Assembly (NCBI GenBank): GCA_002779055.1
Contig: PEXM01000029.1
Coordinates: forward strand, 1-16,992
Origin: Elusimicrobia bacterium CG08_land_8_20_14_0_20_44_26
Lineage (GTDB): Bacteria > CG03
Reading direction: 5' to 3'
Length of the DNA stretch: 16,992 nt
Part shown: in pieces, positions 7,003 through 14,095 of the stretch
Numbering within the stretch: the stretch's first letter is position 1
How the letters are laid out: the number at the start of each line of letters is the position of its first letter
The notes under the pieces: model-generated
What the model saw: the letters and a program-made list of their open reading frames with translations, nothing else
Told to the model about the DNA's origin: nothing
Database searches by the model: none
Translations under genes and position numbers: made by a program

Positions 7003-7881
7003 ATGCGGAAAAAAGCGAACACTCTAAAAAAAATAGGCATCGTGGGGGCGGGTCTGATAGGAGCTTCTCTCGCAAAAAAACTGACTTCAAGCGGTTTTGA
7101 AGTTATTTGCGTCGGCAGAAACAGAAAACATCTGCTCAAAGCCAGAACTCTGGGCGTTTGCAGTGAGATTTCGACGGATTTGTCCGATTTGAGTCGCTGC
7201 GATATTGTCGTCGTCTCAACGCCAGTTGACGTCATAATAGAAATCTCAAAGAAAATAATTCCTTTAATGAAAAAAGGGGCGGTTATTACGGACGTCGGGA
7301 GCGTCAAATCAAATATATGCGCTCGTCTTTCCGTTTTTGCTAAAAAATGTGGAGTCAGTTTCGTGGGCGCTCATCCGATGGCGGGAAGCGAAAAAAGCGG
7401 ATGCGAAAATGCGCGGAGTGACCTCTTTGAAAAAAGCAGCGTTTTCATAACTCCCGTTAAAGAAACAAACAGAAACGCTTTGAAAGTCGTTGCGGAAATG
7501 TGGGAAAAAACCGGAGCATCCTGTCTCATCACGAGGCCCGCCCGCCATGACAGGTTCGCGGCCGTGGCGAGTCATCTGCCTCATTTGATTTCGTTTTGCT
7601 TTATGGAAATGTTTCTTGACTTTGAGAAAAAAAATGGAAAGGCGAAAGAAGCCGCCGCAGGAAGTTTCAGGGATATCACGAGAGTCGCAAAAAGTTCTCC
7701 CGCCGTTTGGAACGCGATTTTCAAAGAAAACCGCGCGTTTCTCTCTAAAAATGTAAAGGTCTTTATAAATAAACTTGAAAATATGATGGAATGTCTCAAA
7801 AGTAGAAAACTCACAGGGCGTCTCAATAAAATTAAAACAGGATATGAAAAAATTGAGAATAAAATCGGCAAAAGCCGTTAG
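7003..7881 (+). CDS. tyrA: Prephenate (or arogenate) dehydrogenase
   Basis: An NAD(P)-dependent enzyme that oxidatively decarboxylates prephenate to 4-hydroxyphenylpyruvate (or arogenate to tyrosine) in tyrosine synthesis. The Rossmann signature is GIVGAGLIGAS (residues 12-22), followed by VVVSTPVD. Then come ITDVGSVKS, the family hallmark GAHPMAGSEKSG (122-133) containing the catalytic-region His, and ASHLPHLISF (189-198). At 292 residues it is a single-function TyrA without chorismate mutase or ACT domain, so feedback control by tyrosine through an ACT domain is absent. The ATG at 7003 has no visible Shine-Dalgarno. The frame is open back to 6973 but offers no better start, so the true start is slightly uncertain. 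Its end overlaps aroA by 29-38 bases, consistent with one transcript. Confidence 0.93.
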   Translation: MRKKANTLKKIGIVGAGLIGASLAKKLTSSGFEVICVGRNRKHLLKARTLGVCSEISTDLSDLSRCDIVVVSTPVDVIIEISKKIIPLMKKGAVITDVGSVKSNICARLSVFAKKCGVSFVGAHPMAGSEKSGCENARSDLFEKSSVFITPVKETNRNALKVVAEMWEKTGASCLITRPARHDRFAAVASHLPHLISFCFMEMFLDFEKKNGKAKEAAAGSFRDITRVAKSSPAVWNAIFKENRAFLSKNVKVFINKLENMMECLKSRKLTGRLNKIKTGYEKIENKIGKSR

Positions 7882-9142
7882 AGGAAGCGTCCAAGTTCCG
7901 CCCGATAAATCAATATCGCACCGCGCCGCCATTTTCGCCGCAATGGCGAACGGCGAAAGCGAAATAAGAAATTATCTTTTTGGGGAGGACTGTCTTTCGA
8001 CGCTAAACGCTTTGAAATCCCTTGGCGCGATCATCCGACGCCGCGGGAAAAATGTTTACATAACGGGCGGAAAACTTAAAAGCCCGGCTCGCGATGTTTA
8101 TTGCGGAAATTCAGGCACGACAATGCGGCTTCTCTGTGGAATGATTGCGGGAATGAATATGAGCGCAAAACTCGTCGGCGACAGGTCGCTTTCCAAAAGA
8201 CCGATGGAAAGAATCACATCGCCCCTTACGGCGATGGGCGCTCGTATAAAAAGCCGACGGGGGTTTCCTCCTCTTTTTGTCAGGGGTTCATCCGACCTTC
8301 GCGCTATAAAGTATATTATGCCGATTGCTTCCGCTCAGGTAAAAACCTCAATTATGCTTGCCGCATTAAATGCTTCCGGAGAGACGATGCTTAAAGAAAA
8401 AATACCGTCCCGCGACCACACGGCCAGGATGCTTCCTTTTTTCGGCGCTCGTTTCAAAAAAAAAGGGGACTTTCTCGCAATTGAGGGCGGCGGCAAATTA
8501 AAGCCGGCGAAAATAAGCGTGCCAGGGGACTTTTCCTCCGCGGCTTTTTTCATAACGGCGGCGGTGATGCTTCAAAGCGTTCTCACAATTAAAAATGTGG
8601 GTTTGAATCCCACAAGGACGGGTTTTCTGAAAGCTCTCGGAAAAATGGGATTAAAATACAGAATTAAAAATAGGCGATACTCATACGGAGAACCGTCAGG
8701 CGATATTACCGTTCTCAAAAGCGTTTTGCGGGGAATGGATTTTTCTGCCGATGATATACCGGCAATGATAGACGAGGTGCCGCTTCTTGCGCTCGTTGCG
8801 ACAAAAGCCCGGGGGATATCTCTCATAACGGGCGCCGAGGAATTGAGAGTAAAAGAATGCGACAGAATTGAAGGGGTCTTCTCTCAGCTTAAGAAGATGG
8901 GGGCGGACATAGAAAAACTTCCGGGTGGTTTCAGAATAAAAGGACCCACTCCTCTGCGAGGCGCCTCCGTCACGGGGTTCGGCGACCACAGAATAGTTAT
9001 GATGCTTTCTCTTGCGGCGCTCGCTGTGCGAAGCGCCCCGTACGTAACGGTAATAGACGACGTCTCGTGCGTTAAAATATCGTTTCCCGGTTTTTTCAGG
9101 ACCCTGAAAAAAATTCTCGTGGGAAAATGGGGACGTCCTTAA
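7844..9142 (+). CDS. aroA: 3-phosphoshikimate 1-carboxyvinyltransferase (EPSP synthase)
   Basis: Catalyses the sixth shikimate-pathway step, transferring enolpyruvyl from PEP to shikimate 3-phosphate on the way to chorismate. Visible motifs are VPPDKSISHRAAIFAAM near the N-terminus, GNSGTTMRLL, DRSLSKRPM, DEVPLLALVA, KECDRI and GFGDHRIVMMLS, in the expected order; these cover the substrate-binding Lys, Arg and acidic catalytic residues. The ATG at 7844 is only one base after AGGA (7839-7842), too close to use it. The TTG at 7853 is 10 bases from the same AGGA and may be the real start (429 residues instead of 432). The C-terminal tail GKWGRP and stop lie within a GGGGACG repeat-like tract. 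It overlaps the end of tyrA. Confidence 0.95.
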   Translation: MKKLRIKSAKAVRGSVQVPPDKSISHRAAIFAAMANGESEIRNYLFGEDCLSTLNALKSLGAIIRRRGKNVYITGGKLKSPARDVYCGNSGTTMRLLCGMIAGMNMSAKLVGDRSLSKRPMERITSPLTAMGARIKSRRGFPPLFVRGSSDLRAIKYIMPIASAQVKTSIMLAALNASGETMLKEKIPSRDHTARMLPFFGARFKKKGDFLAIEGGGKLKPAKISVPGDFSSAAFFITAAVMLQSVLTIKNVGLNPTRTGFLKALGKMGLKYRIKNRRYSYGEPSGDITVLKSVLRGMDFSADDIPAMIDEVPLLALVATKARGISLITGAEELRVKECDRIEGVFSQLKKMGADIEKLPGGFRIKGPTPLRGASVTGFGDHRIVMMLSLAALAVRSAPYVTVIDDVSCVKISFPGFFRTLKKILVGKWGRP

Positions 9143-9150
9143 TATTTTTC

Positions 9151-9204
9151 AAATCCCCCTTATATCCCCCTTTTCCAAAGGGGGAAAGATAGGGAGGGAG
9201 ATTT
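9151..9204. repeat. C-rich palindrome, copy 3, over the cmk ribosome-binding site
   Basis: CCCCCTTT (9166-9173) pairs perfectly with AAAGGGGG (9177-9184) over a 3-base loop. Outside it, AAATC (9151-9155) pairs with GATTT (9200-9204), and the C-rich and G-rich segments between can pair imperfectly. The 3' arm contains GGGAGGGAG, a strong Shine-Dalgarno for the TTG at 9203, so folding would mask that site. The overall design matches 6469-6515. Confidence 0.65.
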
Positions 9205-9880
9205 GGAGAAGTATTTACAAGTGAAGGAAAATATTATCGTTACGATTGACGGGCCTGCGGGAGCGGGGAAAAGCACAATCGCCAAAATCGTCGCCGAAAA
9301 ATTGGGTTTGACATACATAGACACGGGAGCGATGTACAGGGCGGTCACTTACAAGACAATAAAAAACGGCGTTGATTTTTCAAACACCGTCGGCATTATA
9401 GAACTTGCCCTCAAATCCGAAATGCGTTTTGAGAAAGAAAAACTTATTTTAGACGGGGAGGACGTTTCGGACAAAATCCGTTCGCGCAACGTCACCAATC
9501 GCACTTCCATAATAGCCGCAATTCCCGAAGTGAGGAAATGCCTTCGGGATATGCAGAGAAACTTTTCAAAAAAGCAGGGCGTCGTGATGGAAGGCAGGGA
9601 CATAGGTACGGTTGTTTTTCCGGGAGCGCCTTTCAAGTTTTATCTTGACGCGAGTGTCGGCGAAAGAGCCCGCCGGCGGTATGCGGAACTTAGGGAAAAG
9701 GGAACGGATGTGGAAATGGATGAGATTGCCTCCGATATCAGAAAGCGCGACGCCCTTGATCAAAACAGGGGTTTGTGTCCGCTAAAAATACCCGAAGGCG
9801 CGTGTGTTATTGATTCCACGAAAAAGACAATCAAAGAAGTTGCGGAAATAATCGTAAAAAGTATTAAAGTAAAAAAGTAA
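9203..9880 (+). CDS. cmk: Cytidylate kinase
   Basis: Phosphorylates CMP and dCMP to the diphosphates for nucleic-acid and phospholipid synthesis. The P-loop is DGPAGAGKST. The middle holds MEGRDIGTVVFP, a Cmk hallmark, then FYLDASVGERARRR and the lid region RKRDALDQNRGLCPL. Two starts are possible. The TTG at 9203 has GGGAGGGAG 4-5 bases upstream and gives 225 residues. The GTG at 9221 follows GGAGAAG by 9 bases and gives MKENIIVTIDGPAG, closer to the usual short N-terminus of the family. I lean to the GTG on family grounds but report the longer frame. The first site lies in the 3' arm of a C-rich palindrome. The gene sits between aroA and plsC, a common arrangement. Confidence 0.95.
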   Translation: MEKYLQVKENIIVTIDGPAGAGKSTIAKIVAEKLGLTYIDTGAMYRAVTYKTIKNGVDFSNTVGIIELALKSEMRFEKEKLILDGEDVSDKIRSRNVTNRTSIIAAIPEVRKCLRDMQRNFSKKQGVVMEGRDIGTVVFPGAPFKFYLDASVGERARRRYAELREKGTDVEMDEIASDIRKRDALDQNRGLCPLKIPEGACVIDSTKKTIKEVAEIIVKSIKVKK

Positions 9881-9905
9881 TAAAATAAAAAAATAATAAA
9901 GTAAA

Positions 9906-10529
9906 ATGGAAAAAAACAAATATGAAAACAAGGAAAATAATTACTTATATCATTTTGTATATGTATGCTTAAAGTTTTTTTTTAAGGTCTTTGCTCATCT
10001 TGAAACGAGAGGCAAATTGCCTCCTTCAGACGGGGCAATTCTCTGTTCAAATCATCTTTCCAATTTTGACCCTCCCGTAATAGCAATAGCCGCTTCGGGT
10101 CGTACTCTTAATTTTATGGCGAAAAAAGAACTGTTCGCCTCGCCTTTTACGGCGTTTTTATTAAGGAAACTAAACACTTTTCCAGTTAACAGGAGTTTTT
10201 TCGATAGAGCATCTTTCAGAAAAGCCGTCAACACCGTTAATTCCGGCGGCAATCTACTGGTCTTTCCCGAAGGCACAAGAAATAAAACAGGCAACCCCCG
10301 CCTCGGTAACATCCGCCGCGCCGTCTCATACATCATATACAACACAAATAAACCCGTGGTGCCGGTTTATGTCAGAGGCACTAATAAATTTGCGCGGCGG
10401 GGTTTGAAAGCGAGCGTCTCTTTCGGCGAACCTCTTGAATTTCCGGAAAGAAAAATGCCGTATACGAGGGAAATTTCGGAGAAAATATGCGCTAAAATAA
10501 GGGACGGCATCAATGCGGCGTCAAATTAA
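9906..10529 (+). CDS. plsC: 1-acyl-sn-glycerol-3-phosphate acyltransferase (PlsC family)
   Basis: Transfers an acyl group to lysophosphatidic acid to give phosphatidic acid at the inner membrane. The acyltransferase motif HX4D is NHLSNFD (His50, Asp55), and the second motif is FPEGTR (120-125), which binds the phosphate. Residues about 14-31 (LYHFVYVCLKFFFKVFAH) form an amphipathic or membrane-anchoring segment. The length of 207 residues is normal for short PlsC proteins. The 25-base gap after cmk is almost pure A/T with repeated AATAAAGTAA-like units and no clear Shine-Dalgarno before the ATG at 9906. The 3' end overlaps ispH by 17 bases. Confidence 0.9.
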   Translation: MEKNKYENKENNYLYHFVYVCLKFFFKVFAHLETRGKLPPSDGAILCSNHLSNFDPPVIAIAASGRTLNFMAKKELFASPFTAFLLRKLNTFPVNRSFFDRASFRKAVNTVNSGGNLLVFPEGTRNKTGNPRLGNIRRAVSYIIYNTNKPVVPVYVRGTNKFARRGLKASVSFGEPLEFPERKMPYTREISEKICAKIRDGINAASN

Positions 10530-11364
10530 GGTTGCGCGTTTCGTCGGTTTCTGCAGCGGCGTGACAATAGCCGTAAGGAAAACGGAAAAACTTCTGAAAG
10601 AAAAAAAAATTTATTGCATCGGTGAGCTTATTCATAATACTTTTGTGATCCAGCGTCTTAAGAAATTAGGTCTCATCGTGGTGAAAAATTGCCGCCTCAT
10701 ACCTGCGGGCTCTTCGGTCATAATCCGCGCTCACGGTCTGCCTCTTGAAACGATAGAACATTTAAGAAAAAAGAACTGCGAAATATTTGATTTCACTTGC
10801 CCGATACTAAAAAAAATACACGCCTCCATAGAAAAATTTAAAAAGGAAAAGTTTTCCATTATAATAATAGGCACTCCTGACCATGCGGAAGTGAAAGCTC
10901 TTCTTTCGCGCGCGGGGAAAAGCGCGGCCGTTATAAGAAGCGTCTCGTCGGCGGCGTTGGTAAAAAAGAGCCGCAAAGCGGCGGTTATAGGTCAGTCAAC
11001 AATTGACGGCGAAACATTTGAGAGGTTATCGGGGGAAATTCTGAAGAAAAACAAAGACGCTCTTGTGTTTGATACAATTTGCAATGAGGTAAAGGTGAGA
11101 AGAAAAGAGGCAATAGGGCTTGCAAAAAAATCTAAAATGGTTATAATAGTAGGCGATAGGAAAAGCAGCAACACGAAAAATCTCGCAAAGATTGTGAAAA
11201 ACATCTGCCCCGTGATAATTGTGACGGGTGAAAACGAGTTACTGCGGAAAAAAATAATTTATCCCGTGGGCGTAACTTCGGGCGCTTCGTCCCCGAGGGA
11301 ACTCGTGCTGGAAATAGTGAAGAAAATAAAAAAAGCGCGGTTAAGAAAACAAAGCCGCGCATAA
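10513..11364 (+). CDS. ispH: 4-hydroxy-3-methylbut-2-enyl diphosphate reductase
   Basis: The last enzyme of the MEP pathway, reducing HMBPP to IPP and DMAPP with a [4Fe-4S] cluster. The three cluster cysteines are Cys14 (GFCSGV), Cys96 (FTCPIL) and Cys190 (DTICNEV). Substrate-binding motifs are HN (41-42), IRAHG (71-75), His124 and Glu126 in DHAEV, QST (161-163, where QTT is usual), and TSGASSP near the end. The DHAEVKAL segment departs from the usual GHPEVxG but keeps the His and Glu. At 283 residues it is a normal bacterial length. The start at 10513 lies inside the plsC end, without an obvious Shine-Dalgarno, consistent with coupled translation. It is followed 15 bases later by rpsA, a common ispH-rpsA pairing. 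Confidence 0.95.
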   Translation: MRRQIKVARFVGFCSGVTIAVRKTEKLLKEKKIYCIGELIHNTFVIQRLKKLGLIVVKNCRLIPAGSSVIIRAHGLPLETIEHLRKKNCEIFDFTCPILKKIHASIEKFKKEKFSIIIIGTPDHAEVKALLSRAGKSAAVIRSVSSAALVKKSRKAAVIGQSTIDGETFERLSGEILKKNKDALVFDTICNEVKVRRKEAIGLAKKSKMVIIVGDRKSSNTKNLAKIVKNICPVIIVTGENELLRKKIIYPVGVTSGASSPRELVLEIVKKIKKARLRKQSRA

Positions 11365-11379
11365 CGGAAAGGTGGTAAG

Positions 11380-13011
11380 ATGAGTGAAATGAAAAATTTG
11401 ATGGAAGAGGCGGTCGGGGAGATTCCGGAATTATTCAAAGGCGAGGTCGTGAAAGGAACGGTTCTTGATGTATCGAAGCAGTCCGGCGTTATCGTTGACA
11501 TCGGAGCGAAGATGGAGGGCATTATTCCGCTTTCGGAAATATCCTCCGTAGACGGTTTGGCAGTTGGACAGGAAATTGACGTTTACATTATTGATTTGTC
11601 CGGCACCGAAGGTCATCCGACGCTCTCCTACACAAGGGCCCTGAAATATAAACATATTGATGAAATTGAAAAAGCGTATGAGACGGGCGGGACGGTGGAA
11701 GCCGAAATAAAAGAGAAGATAAACGGCGGCGTGCTTGTTTCCGTCGGCGGTTTAGAGGCATTTATGCCGAATTCGCAGATAGGTTATCCTCCGGTCAAAA
11801 ACATCGGCGAAACAATAGGAATGACGGTTCCCGTCAAGATAAAGAAATTCAGCAAAAAGAAAAGCGATATCGTTGTCTCATGGCGCGACGTTGTTGAAGA
11901 AGAATACAAAGAAAAAGAGCGGAAGTTCTGGGAAGACATCAGGGAAGGCGAAGAAAGGGATGGCGTTGTCAAAGGCATCACAAAGTTCGGAGCTTTTGTG
12001 GATGTCGGGGGTTTTGAAGGGTTGCTCCACATAAAGGATATTTCGTGGGGCAGAACCGAAAAGGTCTCCGACGAGCTGGCAATCGGACAGAAAATCAGGG
12101 TTAAAATAATAAAGCTCAATAAAACGGAAAACAGGGTTTCTTTGAGCTTGAAGGAAACGAAGCCCCAGCCGTGGGACAGCGCCTCTGAAAAATATGCCGT
12201 CGGCAGTATTCACAAGGGAATCGTAAGGGGAGTGGTTGATTACGGCGCTTTTGTGGAGCTTGAACCGGGTCTTGAAGGTCTTCTTCATGTAAGCGAGCTT
12301 TCATGGACGAAAAACCTGAAGCCCTCCGAGGCGCTGACCGTGGGAAGCGAGATTGAGGTGATGATTCTTAATGTAGACAGGACAGCGAGGAGAATATCGC
12401 TCAGCGCAAAAAATACGCAGGAAAACCCGTGGAGCAAGTTCGCCACGGAACATTCCTTAGGAGATATCATATCGGGGTTGGCAACCCGTCTTGTAAAAAA
12501 CGGAGCCGTTCTGGAATTACCCGGCGGTATAGAGGGATTTATTTTGCTAAAAGATTTTTCGTGGAAGGAGAGAATCCAGCATCCGTCCGATGTCTTGCGG
12601 GAAGGGGATGAGGTTCAGGTAAAGATTCTGGAAATAAATCCTTCCGAGCAGAAAATATATTTAGGGCTCAAACAGATGCAGGAAAATCCGTTTAAGGATT
12701 ACGAAAGCGGGCGAATTGTAAAATGCGCTGTTACGGGCACAACTCATGACCGGATACTTGTTGACCTTAAGGACGATATAAAGGGGTTTATTCACATTTC
12801 TCAGGTCGCAAACGAAAAGACCGAGAATCTGGAGGGCTTTACTCCGGGAATGCAGATTGAAGCCGTGGTCATCAAAGTGAATGAAAACAGCAGAATGGTT
12901 GAGTTAAGCATCAGGGAACTTTTAAATCAGAAAGAAAACGAGACAATGCAGCAATATTATTCTTCGCCGTCTTCGGGTTTCAGCATCGGCGACATTCTCA
13001 AAAAAGAGTAG
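11380..13011 (+). CDS. rpsA: 30S ribosomal protein S1
   Basis: A multi-domain RNA-binding protein that helps the 30S subunit load and unfold mRNA leaders. Six S1 OB-fold repeats can be placed at about residues 22-87, 103-168, 190-258, 276-345, 359-430 and 443-513. Repeats 3 and 4 are the most canonical (TKFGAFVDVGGFEGLLH and VDYGAFVELEPGLEGLLH). The first two are the divergent ribosome-binding type, as in Gram-negative S1. The total of 543 residues is close to the E. coli 557. A short tail ends SIGDILKKE. AAGGTGG (11369-11375) lies 4 bases before the ATG. It is the last gene of the housekeeping run; a weak 6-bp hairpin (AAAGAG 13003-13008 with CTCTTT 13014-13019) covers its stop codon. Confidence 0.95.
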   Translation: MSEMKNLMEEAVGEIPELFKGEVVKGTVLDVSKQSGVIVDIGAKMEGIIPLSEISSVDGLAVGQEIDVYIIDLSGTEGHPTLSYTRALKYKHIDEIEKAYETGGTVEAEIKEKINGGVLVSVGGLEAFMPNSQIGYPPVKNIGETIGMTVPVKIKKFSKKKSDIVVSWRDVVEEEYKEKERKFWEDIREGEERDGVVKGITKFGAFVDVGGFEGLLHIKDISWGRTEKVSDELAIGQKIRVKIIKLNKTENRVSLSLKETKPQPWDSASEKYAVGSIHKGIVRGVVDYGAFVELEPGLEGLLHVSELSWTKNLKPSEALTVGSEIEVMILNVDRTARRISLSAKNTQENPWSKFATEHSLGDIISGLATRLVKNGAVLELPGGIEGFILLKDFSWKERIQHPSDVLREGDEVQVKILEINPSEQKIYLGLKQMQENPFKDYESGRIVKCAVTGTTHDRILVDLKDDIKGFIHISQVANEKTENLEGFTPGMQIEAVVIKVNENSRMVELSIRELLNQKENETMQQYYSSPSSGFSIGDILKKE

Positions 13012-13020
13012 GGCTCTTTA

Positions 13021-13103
13021 CAACAACATTTGCGACAGCACCGATGCTATGTGCGAACCTACCTTTCACGGAAAGGAGGCCGTAAATTATGACGGTGTTG
13101 TTG
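13021..13103 (+). promoter_or_regulatory. Structured leader with hairpin over the ribosome-binding site
   Basis: CCT-a-CCTTTC (13058-13067) pairs with GAAAGGAGG (13071-13079) around an ACG loop, giving 9 bp with one bulged A. It buries AAGGAGG, the Shine-Dalgarno of the ATG at 13089. AGCA-CCGA-TGCT (13037-13048) is a second small hairpin. CAACAACA (13021-13028) is complementary to TGTTGTTG (13096-13103), which would close the domain across the start codon. Together these look like a folded translational control leader, but I cannot match them to a known riboswitch class. Confidence 0.4.
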
Positions 13104-13439
13104 CCTTCGTTTAACTTCATAGGAAGAAAAGAAATAATGAAATTGCTGCGCAACTTTCATCTACCGAAAATTAAACAAAATTTTTTCTTGTCTTTACAGG
13201 CGCGGGCTTTTTATGAACTTATTACGGGGAGCAGAAAATGTTGCTCATCTTGGCGCGGCAGTCCCGACGACAAACCAACCGATAAATGTGAAACATCACC
13301 TGCCCCGATTAGTAAAAGGATCAGTGCTAACGAAGTTGAATTTGAAGACGGAACAAAAATCCCTGTCCGCCAAAGCGGTAGCGGCGGCGGGAATATAGAA
13401 GATTTGGATGATAAATTTATTAAGCCACTAATTTGGTGA
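13089..13439 (+). CDS. Hypothetical protein, unrecognised (possible remnant)
   Basis: A 116-codon frame starting at an ATG 9 bases after a consensus AAGGAGG. I do not recognise it. The N-terminal half is hydrophobic/basic (to about residue 50) and the middle is Cys/Pro/Ser-rich. The C-terminal part EVEFEDGTKIPVRQSGSGGG has the pattern of a beta-hairpin followed by a glycine linker and an acidic end. The N-terminal half has little protein-like character, so the frame may be a fusion of unrelated pieces or a decayed gene. A +1-offset 61-codon frame (13213-13398) overlaps its second half. It is followed after 9 bases by the AlbA_2-like remnant. It lies in an AT-rich accessory stretch after rpsA. 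Low confidence that it is expressed. Confidence 0.35.
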   Translation: MTVLLPSFNFIGRKEIMKLLRNFHLPKIKQNFFLSLQARAFYELITGSRKCCSSWRGSPDDKPTDKCETSPAPISKRISANEVEFEDGTKIPVRQSGSGGGNIEDLDDKFIKPLIW

Positions 13440-13448
13440 TAGAAAAAT

Positions 13449-13877
13449 ATGACACAGGAAGAATTAATAAAAGACATATTAAAAGTCCCCGTTGAAACTC
13501 AAACCATTGAATTTAAGCGTTTAATTGGTTTAGATCAGAACGAAGGAGTAAAAACGATGCGGTCAGAAATGAAATCGCAAAGTCTTTATCCGCCCATATT
13601 TTGGACATATCCAAATTTACAAGATGCTGTAAAAGTTATTTTGTTAAATGAAAAAATAGTATCAGAATGGGAAAAAATAAATTTTTATCTTGAGAAGAAT
13701 AGATATATTACAAATGAAGAAGCAAGAAAAATAACAGGCATAGTTCAAAGAGATAAGATGACGCAAATATTGAAAAGTTGGGTTAGGCATGGACTTTTAA
13801 TTCAGATTATCCCTTCATCAGGGTACGTGAAAGGAACAAAATATAGGCTTCCCGGGATGACTGAATTAAAAAATTAA
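13449..13877 (+). pseudogene. Internally collapsed AlbA_2/winged-helix (RecG-like) regulator
   Basis: The first ~25 residues, MTQEELIKDILKVPVETQTI followed by EFKRLIG, resemble the start of AlbA_2 (formerly AAA_4) domains, which begin with an E..xxEFK motif. From about residue 55 the protein reads like the C-terminal winged helix of the same family: LLNEKIVSEWEKINFYL, then YITNEEARKITGI and SWVRHGLLIQI. Intact members have about 350-500 residues with an ATP-binding-like core between these parts. Here the core is missing and the two ends are joined in frame at roughly residues 27-45, giving 142 residues. That suggests an internal deletion. It could alternatively be a genuine short winged-helix protein. 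The AT-rich sequence differs from the housekeeping genes to the left. Confidence 0.5.
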
Positions 13878-13882
13878 GGCGG

Positions 13883-13912
13883 TTTTACAAGATTTTTGGA
13901 AATCTTGTAAAA
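13883..13912. repeat. Perfect 13-bp inverted repeat (AT-rich hairpin)
   Basis: TTTTACAAGATTT (13883-13895) pairs exactly with AAATCTTGTAAAA (13900-13912) across TTGG. It begins 5 bases after the stop of the AlbA_2-like remnant. No T-run follows on the plus strand; on either strand the stem itself ends in TTTT or AAAA, so weak bidirectional termination is possible. A partial direct copy, TTTTACAAGA, recurs at 13947-13956. Confidence 0.55.
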
Positions 13913-14063
13913 AGCAAGTCCGTATGGTTAAAGGTAGTTTAAATGATTTTACAAGAAAACAATCTCTATTTACGAAACATTATAGACAATATTTCTTTTG
14001 AAAATTTGCCAGCGAAAGTCGGTAACAAAAGTGCTTATAGAGAATCTTGCGTTACAACTTCTC

Positions 14064-14079
14064 GCCTGTCAGCACAGGC
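14064..14079. repeat. Short palindrome upstream of the outer-membrane peptidase gene
   Basis: GCCTGT-CAGC-ACAGGC forms a 6-bp stem with a 4-base loop, followed by AGGCAG, an echo of the right arm. It lies 17 bases before the ATG at 14096 and may be a small dispersed repeat. Apart from this and the inverted repeat at 13883, the stretch 13878-14095 holds only an open in-frame extension of the next gene. Confidence 0.45.
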
Positions 14080-14095
14080 AGGCAGATGGGGAATT

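Noticed and set aside
7309..7932. A 207-codon open frame antisense to tyrA and the aroA start
   Set aside because: Shadow of two strongly supported genes; Phe/Arg-rich composition with no domain signal.
11878..12288. A 136-codon open frame antisense to rpsA
   Set aside because: Opposite the most canonical S1 repeats; explained by codon bias of rpsA.
13058..13079. Guanidine-II (mini-ykkC) riboswitch, suggested by a hairpin with an ACG loop before an RBS
   Set aside because: That class needs two similar hairpins with ACGR tetraloops. Only one is present, and here ACGG is not a tetraloop because the G pairs in the stem.
13213..13398. A 61-codon frame overlapping the 13089 ORF
   Set aside because: No Shine-Dalgarno and no recognisable family; mentioned only as a competing frame.
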